Shown here one piece after another: positions 7,545-15,946 of a DNA stretch of 20,004 nt (positions are counted from its first letter, which is position 1; each line of letters opens with the position of its first letter). The notes beneath the pieces were generated by a model that saw only the letters and a program-made list of their open reading frames with translations, was not told the origin of the DNA and did not search any database. Source of the DNA: an uncultured Chromatiaceae bacterium (GTDB lineage: Bacteria; Pseudomonadota; Gammaproteobacteria; Enterobacterales; Alteromonadaceae); contig CAMLSF010000061.1 in NCBI GenBank assembly GCA_946482615.1, positions 1 to 20,004 of the forward strand, in the 5' to 3' direction. The translations under genes were made by a program, and so were the position numbers.

Positions 7545-10423
7545 CAGCAAAACTGCAACGCGGAATACGACTAGGGTGGCTGATGCTACTGATGTTCTGC
7601 GGCAGTGCTTTTGCTTTTCATGCTCAGGTAAACAGCTTTGATAAACAACTGTCCCGTCTGGAACTGGGACCTAATCTGTATTTTCAGCAGACGCATAAAG
7701 CCTTACCTCTGGAAGAGCTGATTTTTGATCCTGAACGACATCATGCTTTTCGTCTGGCCGCCGAATACAAAAAATCACTGCAAAGTGCCGATCAGTCGCT
7801 TTGGTTATTCACCCGCTTGCATTACAGAGGCCAGACACCAATTCAAACCGTTGTACATTATGATTTTCCTTTGGCAGACCTTGTTCAGGTCTATAGCTAC
7901 AACAGGGAAAAAAATGATTTACAGCTGTTAAGCAGCACAGGCGCTTCTGTGCCTTTTTACCAGCGTGCCCTTGCCTACCGCAGCTTTGCTTTTCCACTGA
8001 ATTTTGAGCCGGGTCAGGAACTGGACTTATTTATCAAAGTTCAGGATGCAGCCATAGCCCCCGCAGAGCTGACCTTATGGCAAAACAATAATTTTGTGTT
8101 GGATCAATTGTATAAAAACATACTGGATGGTCTGTTGTGCGGTGTGTTATTGCTGATGGCTATCTACAACCTGTTTTTGTATTTTTCGTTGCAACAACGG
8201 CTGTATTTGTATTATTCCGGCTTTTTTATCAACTGCACTTTGGTGTTAGGCATTTTAAACGGATTGGCTTTTGCGATGCTTTGGCCTGATTATCCTGAAA
8301 TCAATCAGGCTATTTTATATGTGGCAGCTGGGGCTACTTTTGCCTGCCTGACCCTCTTTAGCTGGCATGTACGTAAGCAACAAGGCGGCATTTTGGGGCG
8401 TTTTGGTTTTTACTTGTGCTTCGTTAGCTCTTTGTTATTACTGTTCAGCCCACTTTATGCCAATAGCCAGTTGCGATTCTGGGGGTTGTTGGTTGTCACG
8501 GCTTTGTGTTTAGGTGTCAACACACTGTTTGCACTGATGCACGCGCTAAAAGGTGACCGCGCCGCCAAAACCTTTGCCTTAGGCTGGGCCTTTTTCTTTG
8601 GCTGTATTGTGGTATTGGCCTTATCACAAATAGGTTATTTGCCCACAGCTCAGGCCTGGCAATACCTGTTATTAATGGCAGTGATGGGCAGCATGGCGCT
8701 GATGAGTTTTAGTTTGTTGCAAAACATCAGAGGTACTGTGCAACAAAGCATTGACCACCAGCGCCAGGCCAATGCCCATTTACAGCAATACTACGACATC
8801 TACCACAATGCTGTAGAAGGCATGTTTACCAGTACCTTGCAAGGCCAACTGATCACCGCCAATCAAGCTTTATTGACCATGTTGGGTTATCAAAACCTGC
8901 AGCAAATGCAGCAGGACGTAGCCAAAACCGGCATGGCACGTTATTACGCCAACCCGGAAGACAGAGCGCAGATGTTAAAACAGCTGCAACTGGGTGATAA
9001 CAAGAACTTTGAAATCAGAGGTTTACGTGCCGACGGTTCGGCATTCTGGGCCCTGATGTCAGCCCGGTTGGCCGAAGGTGACGACGTACAAAGCGCTTAT
9101 GTGCATGGCTCTATAGTGGATATCACAGCCCATAAACAAAATACCGAGCAACTGGCTTATCTGGCAACCCACGATCCACTGACCTCTTTATACAACAGGC
9201 ATTATTTTATTGAACAACTGGAGCAGACCTTACGTTTTGGCCATCAGGCTACCTTGCTTTATCTGGATATAGACCAGTTTAAATTGATCAATACCACCTG
9301 CGATCACAGAGCGGGAGATGCCTTGTTATGCCAAATCAGTAACCAGATGCAGCGGGTACTGAATAACAGAGGAATTTTAGCCAGGCTGGAAAGTGATGAA
9401 TTTGTTGTGCTGTTGCCGCATTTAACCAGCAACGAAGCTTTTGCGATAGCCCATCAGTTACTGGATACAGTCAAGGAATTCCGTTTTATCTGGCAGGACA
9501 GCGTATTCAGCATCAGTGTCAGTATAGGTCTGGCAGAAAACTCAGAAGGCAATCAAAGCACTGAACATTGGCTCAAACAAGCGGACTCCGCCTGCTTTGT
9601 CGCCAAGGAAAAAGGCCGTAACCGCATTCATATGTTTAATGCCGACGATGAAGAATTACAGCGCCACCAGTCTGAAATTCAGTGGTTAAAAACCTTAAGG
9701 CAGGCGCTGGAACAAGACAATTTTGTGCTTTTTATGCAGCCTATCAGTGCCATTCAACAGGACCAGCCTGGCTTGCATTATGAGTTACTGCTGCGTTTAT
9801 CTTTACCAGACCAGGGGTTGATAGCACCGGGGAATTTCTTGAGTTCTGCAGAGCGTTATGGCCTGATGCCACAAATTGACCGCTGGGTGATCCGCAACTA
9901 CTTCCGTTGGCTGGCACAACAACCTGTCCATCTGGCAGAACTAAGTCTGGCCAATATCAATTTATCCGGAGCCTCATTAACAGACCCACTGTTTAAAGCT
10001 TATGTCAGCTCCTTGTTCCGCGAGTATCATATTCCTTTTGCCAAGGTTTGTTTTGAAATCACTGAAAGTATGGCGATTCTAAATGTGCATCAGACGCTGG
10101 ACTTTATCTCCTACTTCAGACAACTGGGCTGTAAATTTGCGTTAGACGATTTTGGCAGTGGTTTTTCTTCTTATGGTTATCTGAAAAACTTTCCGGTCGA
10201 CTTTGTCAAAATTGATGGTAGTTTTGTCCGCGACTTGCTGATCGATCCTTTTGACTGCGCCATAGTACAGTCTATTCACGATATTGCCCGGGCTATGAAA
10301 ATCCAAACCGTAGCCGAATACGTTGAAAATATGGAGATTTGTCACAAGCTGACAGCAATGGGGATCGACTTCGCTCAAGGTTATGGTCTGGCCAAACCCC
10401 GTCCTTTATATCAACAGGAATAA
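7541..10423 (+). CDS. 7TM-PAS-GGDEF-EAL protein, probable c-di-GMP phosphodiesterase
   Basis: A 960-residue inner-membrane signalling protein. Parts in order: signal peptide 1-25; periplasmic 7TMR-DISMED2-type sensor at about 30-185; seven membrane segments at about 190-395 (7TMR-DISM); PAS domain at about 415-530; GGDEF at about 540-700; EAL at about 720-955. The cyclase signature reads ESDEF (617-621) in place of GGDEF, so c-di-GMP synthesis is unlikely, though GTP binding is possible. The EAL residues look complete: Glu748 in ELLLR, Asn805/Asn807, Glu839-Glu842, Asp869-Asp870, Lys890, Glu926 and Gln946. It therefore probably degrades c-di-GMP in response to a periplasmic, perhaps carbohydrate-like, cue. 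The start overlaps the upstream stop (ATGA), with TGAGG 5 nt before the ATG. Last gene of the selO operon. Confidence 0.93.
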   Translation: MTAKLQRGIRLGWLMLLMFCGSAFAFHAQVNSFDKQLSRLELGPNLYFQQTHKALPLEELIFDPERHHAFRLAAEYKKSLQSADQSLWLFTRLHYRGQTPIQTVVHYDFPLADLVQVYSYNREKNDLQLLSSTGASVPFYQRALAYRSFAFPLNFEPGQELDLFIKVQDAAIAPAELTLWQNNNFVLDQLYKNILDGLLCGVLLLMAIYNLFLYFSLQQRLYLYYSGFFINCTLVLGILNGLAFAMLWPDYPEINQAILYVAAGATFACLTLFSWHVRKQQGGILGRFGFYLCFVSSLLLLFSPLYANSQLRFWGLLVVTALCLGVNTLFALMHALKGDRAAKTFALGWAFFFGCIVVLALSQIGYLPTAQAWQYLLLMAVMGSMALMSFSLLQNIRGTVQQSIDHQRQANAHLQQYYDIYHNAVEGMFTSTLQGQLITANQALLTMLGYQNLQQMQQDVAKTGMARYYANPEDRAQMLKQLQLGDNKNFEIRGLRADGSAFWALMSARLAEGDDVQSAYVHGSIVDITAHKQNTEQLAYLATHDPLTSLYNRHYFIEQLEQTLRFGHQATLLYLDIDQFKLINTTCDHRAGDALLCQISNQMQRVLNNRGILARLESDEFVVLLPHLTSNEAFAIAHQLLDTVKEFRFIWQDSVFSISVSIGLAENSEGNQSTEHWLKQADSACFVAKEKGRNRIHMFNADDEELQRHQSEIQWLKTLRQALEQDNFVLFMQPISAIQQDQPGLHYELLLRLSLPDQGLIAPGNFLSSAERYGLMPQIDRWVIRNYFRWLAQQPVHLAELSLANINLSGASLTDPLFKAYVSSLFREYHIPFAKVCFEITESMAILNVHQTLDFISYFRQLGCKFALDDFGSGFSSYGYLKNFPVDFVKIDGSFVRDLLIDPFDCAIVQSIHDIARAMKIQTVAEYVENMEICHKLTAMGIDFAQGYGLAKPRPLYQQE

Positions 10424-10445
10424 CAGTTTATTCGCTGCTGTTTTT
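10422..10445 (+). terminator. weak terminator after the selO operon
   Basis: AACAG (10422-10426) can pair with CTGTT (10438-10442) across an 11-nt loop, and the run TTTTT occupies 10441-10445. The stem is only 5 bp, so this is a weak candidate; nothing better was seen before the next promoter. Confidence 0.3.
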
Positions 10446-10474
10446 GCCACAAAAACTATATTTGTTTGCCCCTA

Positions 10475-10504
10475 TTGCTGAGTCTCAAGAGCTGTCATTA
10501 CAAT
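10475..10504 (+). promoter_or_regulatory. possible sigma70 promoter of the YkgJ-family gene
   Basis: TTGCTG (10475-10480) and TACAAT (10499-10504) are spaced by 18 nt. The leader of about 40 nt contains three C4/G4 tracts (10509-10517, 10521-10524, 10544-10547). The GGGG could pair either with the CCCC just before it or with the CCCC lying between the Shine-Dalgarno and the ATG. Confidence 0.45.
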
Positions 10505-10548
10505 AGCGCCCCGCCCCACAGGGGTAATGCTGTTTGTCCGGAGCCCCT

Positions 10549-11136
10549 ATGCAGCAGCTGCGCGATACCGCTTCTCAGCTAATGATCCTCAACGACGAAA
10601 TTGCCCAGACTTACAGTCGTTACCAAAACGATCGTAAGTTGTTTTGCCGCAGTGGTTGTGGTGAATGTTGCCTGCATCCTGGCATTGAAGCTTCGGTGCT
10701 GGAAATGCTGCCTCTGGCTTTGCATTTGTACGATCAGGGTATTGCCGAAAGTACGCTGGAAGCTTTGCAGCAACATAATCAAGCTGGTTGTTTTTTTTAT
10801 CAGGCGACATCAGAGGATCGGAAAAGTGGCCACTGTGGTGTGTACCCCTACCGCCCCGCCGTATGCCGGATGTTTGGTGCTGCCGGTTACCGTGGCCGCG
10901 AAGGTGAAGTCTTGTTGTCTATTTGCAAAGTGATACGGGCCGACGAACCTGAAGCCGTGATAGCCACTGAGCAAAGCCTGCAAAACGAAACACCACCTAT
11001 GATGCGTAACCACAAGGCTCAAATAGCCCAGCTGGATTATGAGCTCAGCAAAGAAAATATGCCGATTAAACAAGCCACAGAAGCGGCGCTGGAAAAAGTG
11101 CTGACCAAAGCTTATTACGCGTCTTTTGCTGAGTAG
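10549..11136 (+). CDS. YkgJ-family cysteine cluster protein
   Basis: A 195-residue cytoplasmic protein carrying the CxxxCxxCC signature (Cys33, Cys37, Cys40, Cys41 in CRSGCGECC). Further cysteines follow at 81, 96, 106 and 126, including the family's GVYPYRPAVCRMFG segment. The UPF0153/YkgJ group is thought to bind zinc or an iron-sulfur cluster; its biochemical role is not established, so none is assigned. The ATG at 10549 was chosen because GGAG (10540-10543) lies 5 nt before it; a TTG at 10534 in frame has no such site. It has its own promoter region and ends 3 bp from the stop of the convergent membrane protein gene, with no terminator visible between them. Confidence 0.88.
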   Translation: MQQLRDTASQLMILNDEIAQTYSRYQNDRKLFCRSGCGECCLHPGIEASVLEMLPLALHLYDQGIAESTLEALQQHNQAGCFFYQATSEDRKSGHCGVYPYRPAVCRMFGAAGYRGREGEVLLSICKVIRADEPEAVIATEQSLQNETPPMMRNHKAQIAQLDYELSKENMPIKQATEAALEKVLTKAYYASFAE

Positions 11137-11139
11137 CTG

Positions 11140-11925
11140 TTAGCTTTTCACCGGAACTGCAGTTGGCTGTTTGACTGAGGTTTTTTCTGCCACCTTAGCT
11201 TGTTCTGCTTTTACTTCAGGTTTTTTATCCGGCTTTTTAGGCAAAACCGGAATTAAAGCCGCCACATTGGCATGGGGGATCAGCTTGACCTGATCCTGGT
11301 GATAAATCCATAAATAGCTGGCAGTGCGGGTAATAATCTGCACCTCGTTCAGCTGACGAATATCCTTACTACCGGGTTGAATCGGATAAATCAGGCTGAG
11401 TTGATACTCTGGTGTTTTATTCTGTTTTATATTTCTGCTTAACGAGTCCACTTCTACTGTGCCACCCGTCCATACGTAAATTGCGATAGCGACAGCAAAA
11501 ATTAACCAATTGGGTAACCATTGCGAAGGACTATAGTATCGATCAACCCATGCCGCATAATTGATATATTTTTTCCTGCATTTACGGTCTATCCAGCCAA
11601 TAGCCACCACAATCAAAATACAGAGGATCAAAAAAACAACAGTCATAGGGTGGGTAATTGCAGCCAGCAAAAAGTCAGTCAATTCCAGATAAGGCAAAGC
11701 ATTAAACTGAAACTCTCCCAACAACGAAATAGTAAAAATAAGACCCATCATGCTGGCGCACAAATAAGCAAAGGTTAAAGCAAAGCTTGGGTGTTTCAAC
11801 AGAAAACGATTTAGCGTTTTTATAATCGCATCCAGCTCCTGGTCCATTTGTGGACCATAACGCAGTACCGGGGTCGCCACGACAGTAGAATCGCTGGGCT
11901 CCAAACCAGATTTTAATTCATCCAT
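11140..11925 (-). CDS. three-segment membrane protein of unknown function
   Basis: About 261 residues, not recognised. A soluble N-terminal stretch (1-45) is followed by hydrophobic segments at about 48-70, 92-112 and 137-153. A soluble region at about 155-225 ends in a low-complexity Lys/Pro/Val/Ala tail (PVLPKKPDKKPEVKAEQ and on). The basic RKCRKKY after segment 2 would put that loop in the cytoplasm and the large C-terminal part outside. The start was set at the ATG at 11925; a TTG ten codons upstream (11955) keeps the frame open, and neither has a strong Shine-Dalgarno. It lies 112 bp downstream of the STAS-like gene on the same strand, so it may be a loose last member of the kinase cluster or a separate unit. 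Confidence 0.7.
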   Translation of the reverse strand: MDELKSGLEPSDSTVVATPVLRYGPQMDQELDAIIKTLNRFLLKHPSFALTFAYLCASMMGLIFTISLLGEFQFNALPYLELTDFLLAAITHPMTVVFLILCILIVVAIGWIDRKCRKKYINYAAWVDRYYSPSQWLPNWLIFAVAIAIYVWTGGTVEVDSLSRNIKQNKTPEYQLSLIYPIQPGSKDIRQLNEVQIITRTASYLWIYHQDQVKLIPHANVAALIPVLPKKPDKKPEVKAEQAKVAEKTSVKQPTAVPVKS

Positions 11926-11978
11926 GACAAAGTCTTGTTTACATGACAATAACAATGACTTTAAAACAGCCTGTAGCG

Positions 11979-12015
11979 CAGAGCAATAAAAAAATACAGT
12001 TAAGTAGTTGCTCTG
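11979..12015 (-). repeat. inverted repeat between membrane-protein and STAS-like genes
   Basis: CAGAGCAA (11979-11986) and TTGCTCTG (12008-12015) are perfect 8-bp inverted repeats around a 21-nt spacer that carries a 7-A/T run. Because the run lies in the loop and not after the stem, it is not a standard terminator for the minus-strand STAS-like gene. It could still end transcription or act as an operator for the membrane protein gene. Confidence 0.35.
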
Positions 12016-12037
12016 TATCAGTATTGTGAGGAAAGGA

Positions 12038-12427
12038 TCAAAGGCGCTGCAAAAATTGTTTGGCGTAGCTTAGTGCAGTTTCTGTGTGGCTAAAATGTTG
12101 TGGCTTATGTGAATGCTGATACTTCATTTCCAGTAACTGCTGCTGAATAGGGTTTAAGCCAATAAAACAGCGTAATACACAACCATGTTGATCTTCCCAG
12201 CTGCTGAAATCCGTCATCATGCTAATGGCATCAGGGGTTGCCAGCTCCCAACCCTGCATATCCATCACCCGGGCCCATTTTTTACCGGCAAAACCCTGCA
12301 CCACAGCTTTTAAATCTTCAATCAGCTGTTCTGAGCCCTCTTTATTCCAGGCGCCTTGAATTTCACACAACAATACTTCGCCTTGAGGTGTGACGCTGAA
12401 TTTTCCATGGGCAATAGAATCTGTCAT
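12038..12427 (-). CDS. STAS-like small protein
   Basis: 129 residues, cytoplasmic, no membrane segment. The pattern of a beta-strand opening (FSVTPQGEVLLCEIQG), an amphipathic helix (GSEQLIEDLKAVVQGF), a strand with RVMDMQGWEL, then a helix with TPDAISMMTDF and a strand with VLRCFIG resembles the STAS/SpoIIAA or SpoIIAA-like fold used by anti-sigma antagonists and partner-switch proteins. The canonical phosphorylatable Ser is not obvious; the DMQGWEL segment is where it would be expected. The ATG has AGGAG 8 nt upstream. It starts 42 bp after the stop of the sigma54 activator gene on the same strand, so co-transcription is likely and a modulator role toward the two-component pair is possible. 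The fold call is by pattern only. Confidence 0.6.
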   Translation of the reverse strand: MTDSIAHGKFSVTPQGEVLLCEIQGAWNKEGSEQLIEDLKAVVQGFAGKKWARVMDMQGWELATPDAISMMTDFSSWEDQHGCVLRCFIGLNPIQQQLLEMKYQHSHKPQHFSHTETALSYAKQFLQRL

Positions 12428-12469
12428 AGCTGGTACTCCTGTTGGCTAACCAGTTGAGTATAGGTTGAT

Positions 12470-13873
12470 TTAGTCATCTCCCAAATCAGTTAGCCCATAC
12501 CGCTCAATTTTTTTCAGTAAACCCTGACGGGAAATACCCAATACACGCGAGGCCTGGCTCTTGTTGCCTTTATATTGGGCCATCGCCTGCTGAATTAAAC
12601 GGATCTCCAGCGCTTTCACCTGTTCATCCAGACTGTTTAAATCCGAACCTGGTACCAGCTCAGCGTCTGGATCCGCATGTTGCTGCTCCAGATGCAACAA
12701 CTGAATATCTGCCACACGAATCACACCTTGCTGAGCTATAGCAGCGACACTTTCCAGCGTATTCTTTAATTCACGCACATTTCCTGGCCAGTGCTTTTGC
12801 AAAAACCAACTAATAGCCGCCGATTCCAGTTGTAGTTTCTGGCCATACTGGGCACTGAGTTGCTCCAGAAAAAACTGGATCAACAATGGTATGTCTTCCC
12901 GGCGTTCATCCAGGGCCACAGTTTCAATAGTGACACCTTTGATACGGTAATACAGATCTTCGCGAAATTTACCCTGCCTGACTAAGTCAGGCAGATTCGC
13001 ATTAGTCGCCGACACCAGGCGGATATCAATTTTTTGCTGCTCACGCCCACCGACCGGATAAAAAGTGCCTTCCTGCAACACGCGCAGTAATTTCACCTGC
13101 ATAGCCAAAGGCATTTCACCTATTTCATCCAGAAACAAAGTGCCGCCATCGGCTAGTTTTAGTAACCCCTGCCGGTCTTTATCTGCGCCGGTAAAAGCGC
13201 CTTTGACATAACCAAAGAGTTCACTTTCTAATAAATCAGCCGGAATAGCACCACAATGCACTGAAACAAAAGCTTTTTCGGCACGTGGACTCAGTTCATG
13301 CAAAGCCCGTGAAATTACCTCTTTGCCCGTACCGGACGGCCCTGTTACCAGCACCCGTACTTCAGTCGGAGCTATACGTTGCACCAGGGTGCGAACTGTT
13401 TCCATATGCCGCGAATGACCAGCTAACTTCGGTAAAAAGCTGTGTTGCTGCAGGCCTTGTTTGAGCTGTCTTACTTCTTTTTCAAGCTGATGTTTAGTGA
13501 TAGCGCGTTTGACCACTACAGCCAGTAATTCCGGGTCTATTGGCTTGGCAATAAAGTCCCATGCGCCTTGCGCTATAGCCTGCAACGCCAGCTCCCGTTC
13601 GGCGTGGCCGGTTAAAATAATAACAGGGCGCGTGGAAAACTCAGGCACTGCAGCCAGAGTCAGTACAGGATCAAAGGCAGGCGGCAAAGCCAGATCAAGC
13701 AAAATTAAGTCCGCATCAAACTGCTGCAATTTAGTGCGGGTTTCGTCCAGATCAGCAGCTGCAGCCACCTGATAGCCCTGCTGTTGCAAAAAACGTTCTG
13801 CCAATAAACGAAAAGCCGGCTCATCATCAACTATCAAAATTCGCGCCTGATTCGGCGTTGTTGCACTAAACAT
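12470..13873 (-). CDS. NtrC-type sigma54-dependent response regulator
   Basis: About 467 residues in three domains. The receiver (about 10-125) has acidic pocket Asp16-Asp17, phospho-acceptor Asp60 in [10 protein letters not shown], and the later Thr/Lys in ILTGHAE and AKPID. The AAA+ domain has Walker A GPSGTGKE, the sigma54-contact loop GAFTGA, and Walker [13 protein letters not shown]. The Fis-type HTH is at the C-terminus ([20 protein letters not shown]). When phosphorylated it should activate RNA polymerase-sigma54 at its target promoters. The ATG at 13873 was chosen over a GTG at 13879 because AAGGA sits 8 nt before it. It overlaps the kinase stop by 8 bp, so translation is coupled to the kinase, its evident partner. 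No clear GG-N10-GC sigma54 promoter was found near the genes of this cluster. Confidence 0.95.
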   Translation of the reverse strand: MFSATTPNQARILIVDDEPAFRLLAERFLQQQGYQVAAAADLDETRTKLQQFDADLILLDLALPPAFDPVLTLAAVPEFSTRPVIILTGHAERELALQAIAQGAWDFIAKPIDPELLAVVVKRAITKHQLEKEVRQLKQGLQQHSFLPKLAGHSRHMETVRTLVQRIAPTEVRVLVTGPSGTGKEVISRALHELSPRAEKAFVSVHCGAIPADLLESELFGYVKGAFTGADKDRQGLLKLADGGTLFLDEIGEMPLAMQVKLLRVLQEGTFYPVGGREQQKIDIRLVSATNANLPDLVRQGKFREDLYYRIKGVTIETVALDERREDIPLLIQFFLEQLSAQYGQKLQLESAAISWFLQKHWPGNVRELKNTLESVAAIAQQGVIRVADIQLLHLEQQHADPDAELVPGSDLNSLDEQVKALEIRLIQQAMAQYKGNKSQASRVLGISRQGLLKKIERYGLTDLGDD

Positions 13874-15782
13874 CCACACTATCCTTCACACTGTCCTTTG
13901 GAAATAAAAGCTCAAAACTAACTGGCCAGCCTAAATCAGTACGGAAGCTGATCCGGCCCTGATGCGCATCCATAATACGTTTCACTATGGCCAGCCCCAA
14001 ACCACTGCCACCACTGCGTTTGCTGATAAAAGGCCGGAATAATTGTTCGCTGGTTAAGGCCGGATCCAAAGCCGGGCCATTGTTATGCACCCACACCTGA
14101 ATCCAATCACCTGTTAAGGCCACTTCGACACTCAGGGTGGCGTCGGTCTGATTCCGCAAAAATGCATTGGCATTATCAAACAGATTTAAAAACACCTGCT
14201 GCACTCTGTGCTGATCGGCCCGCAGTATCAGACCAGCAGGGACTTTCAGTTCCAGTTTGACCTGCTGCCAGTCAAACTGCTGCAATAAGCTTTGTAACAA
14301 AGGTTCCAGCTCCATCTGGCTGTACTGCAGCTGCAATCGGCCTGAATACACCAGCATATCGGAAATCAGCCGATCCGCTCTTTTCAATTGCTGCTGAATA
14401 TGGCCCCTCAATTCAGCATCAACACCAGCTGAGGCCATAGAAATAATATTCAGCGGATTACGCAGCTCATGGGCCATTGAAGCTGCTAAAGCGCCCATTT
14501 CAACCAGATGTTGTTGCGCCAGCTGCTGTTTTTCAGCTTCAGCCAGTTGCAGTGACTGCGCCAACAGTTCACAACTACTGCCAAGCAAAGAGCCAAACAC
14601 CTGAGCCACTAAACGTATGCCAGGCGTCATATCATCCCAGCCCAGCAATTCCACCTGCCACTGCCCCTGCTGACTGTAACAACGGATTTTTAACTGGCTG
14701 TCACTGACTGCAAGGTTTGCAGTTGCATGCAATTCGATTTGTACTTTTTGTTTCAGGGCAGCAGAAAGCAGCTCTGCAGCTTTTTCACTCAGTCCGGTCC
14801 AGTTTTGACACTGTGCCAGTTGCTGACGCCAGGTGTTAATCAATGTCTGGTCCAGCGTAGCTCCGGGGTAAATTAACCGCTCAGCCAATCGGGCGACAGG
14901 CCGGTAACAGGCAGCGGTAAGCAACAACACCAGACTGGAATACAGCCATAGCTGCCAGCCCGGCACACTGGCCAGCGCTTTCATGCCCAACTGGCCAAAA
15001 ACCGAGCTGATCAGCGCCATCAACAACAGCAATAACAAGGACATCACTAACCAGAGCAAAGCTCTGTTTGCCAGCGCATTGACCCTCAGCATCTGATAAC
15101 GCACTACGCCATACACCAGCAAGACCGGGTAGCTTGGCAACAGCAGCATAGGGTAAGGAAACCAGTCCAGACCAAACGAAGGAAAGACCACAGGAGTCGC
15201 CAACAATAAACCCCAGCCGCCTGCTAAAAACATCGCGACAATAGAGCGTTTTTTATTGCCCTGATGATAACGCCAGCCATACCACAACACGGCATGAGCC
15301 AAAATACCCAAAGCCACTGTATAAAGCAGATTTAAAAAACCATAGGAATGAAATACAAAAACCTGGCCCAAAGCTATGCTTTGCAGCACATCACCAGCAT
15401 TCAGACTCCAGCTCAGCAGCACCACCAGAGCCGTCAGAAAATACAGCCAACCAATATGACGCCTCGCCCAGCTTAACCAGGGGGCGCGAACCTTATCCTG
15501 ATCCACAAACCTCAAGGCAAAATGCAGAAAAAAAGTGGGCATCAAAGGATTGGCCAATAACAGATAACGCCCCAGTTCTGGCTGGTCGTGTATGACAAAC
15601 ACATGGCCTAAACACCACAGCGCCATCATGGCACCAAAACCAGCTAAACCTGCCAGAGTCTGCTGATAACGCGAATGCCACCAGAGCCAGCCCGACATCA
15701 GTGCGGCACAGGCGCTGGTGACTAACATCATCAGCTCAAAAGCTAAAATTAAATCCACTGCAGCCGTCAACTTTGTTGTCAC
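13866..15782 (-). CDS. multi-membrane-segment sensor histidine kinase
   Basis: 638 residues. The N-terminal about 290 residues are strongly hydrophobic, with about eight membrane segments (for example near 11-35, 46-65, 72-92, 110-128, 148-170, 180-200, 208-228, 240-262, 275-293). There is then a roughly 130-residue cytoplasmic linker, perhaps GAF-like, and an NtrB/AtoS-style core. The H-box has His438 in MAHELRNPLNII; the N-box has Asn533/Asn537 in FLNLFDNANAF; GSGLGLAIV is the G2 box. The large membrane domain suggests sensing of a membrane or small hydrophobic cue. The layout recalls PrsK-type kinases of exopolysaccharide/PEP-CTERM systems, but no such genes are nearby, so this is not claimed. 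It begins with GTG at 15782 without a clear Shine-Dalgarno; the true start could be further in. It phosphorylates the overlapping sigma54 activator by inference. Confidence 0.9.
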   Translation of the reverse strand: MTTKLTAAVDLILAFELMMLVTSACAALMSGWLWWHSRYQQTLAGLAGFGAMMALWCLGHVFVIHDQPELGRYLLLANPLMPTFFLHFALRFVDQDKVRAPWLSWARRHIGWLYFLTALVVLLSWSLNAGDVLQSIALGQVFVFHSYGFLNLLYTVALGILAHAVLWYGWRYHQGNKKRSIVAMFLAGGWGLLLATPVVFPSFGLDWFPYPMLLLPSYPVLLVYGVVRYQMLRVNALANRALLWLVMSLLLLLLMALISSVFGQLGMKALASVPGWQLWLYSSLVLLLTAACYRPVARLAERLIYPGATLDQTLINTWRQQLAQCQNWTGLSEKAAELLSAALKQKVQIELHATANLAVSDSQLKIRCYSQQGQWQVELLGWDDMTPGIRLVAQVFGSLLGSSCELLAQSLQLAEAEKQQLAQQHLVEMGALAASMAHELRNPLNIISMASAGVDAELRGHIQQQLKRADRLISDMLVYSGRLQLQYSQMELEPLLQSLLQQFDWQQVKLELKVPAGLILRADQHRVQQVFLNLFDNANAFLRNQTDATLSVEVALTGDWIQVWVHNNGPALDPALTSEQLFRPFISKRSGGSGLGLAIVKRIMDAHQGRISFRTDLGWPVSFELLFPKDSVKDSVDV

Positions 15783-15796
15783 TCACTTAATTTAAA

Positions 15797-15825
15797 ATCG
15801 TAAACCAAGTTAACATACGCTGCAA
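15797..15825 (-). promoter_or_regulatory. possible promoter of the kinase-activator operon
   Basis: On the minus strand TTGCAG (15820-15825) and TACGAT (15797-15802) are spaced by 17 nt. Transcription would begin near 15790, leaving only about 8 nt before the GTG at 15782, too little for a Shine-Dalgarno. The message would be almost leaderless, or the protein starts further in. Confidence 0.4.
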
Positions 15826-15868
15826 ACTTTAAATTTTATTTATTTAAAATCATATAGTTAAAAATAAA

Positions 15869-15874
15869 TATAAT
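15869..15874 (+). promoter_or_regulatory. -10-like TATAAT upstream of the cytochrome bd operon
   Basis: A perfect TATAAT lies in a very AT-rich stretch (15828-15877) 72 bp upstream of the small ORF that heads the operon. No good -35 was found at 16-18 nt spacing. No clear FNR (TTGAT-N4-ATCAA) or ArcA site was seen, although oxygen control is usual for this operon. Confidence 0.35.
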
Positions 15875-15946
15875 TATGGCCTGATTCTGGCACTACAGAG
15901 GGGACCCAGCCTTTTCGCTGTCTAACTTGTCAACAAAGAGAACATT

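Noticed and set aside
10601..10933. 110-residue cysteine-rich frame inside the YkgJ-family gene
   Set aside because: It is the same DNA read in another frame; the YkgJ frame has the recognisable cysteine signature and a ribosome-binding site.
15876..15905. TGGCAC resembling the -24 part of a sigma54 promoter ahead of the cytochrome bd operon
   Set aside because: At the required 10-nt spacing the next dinucleotide is GG and not GC, so the -12 element is missing.
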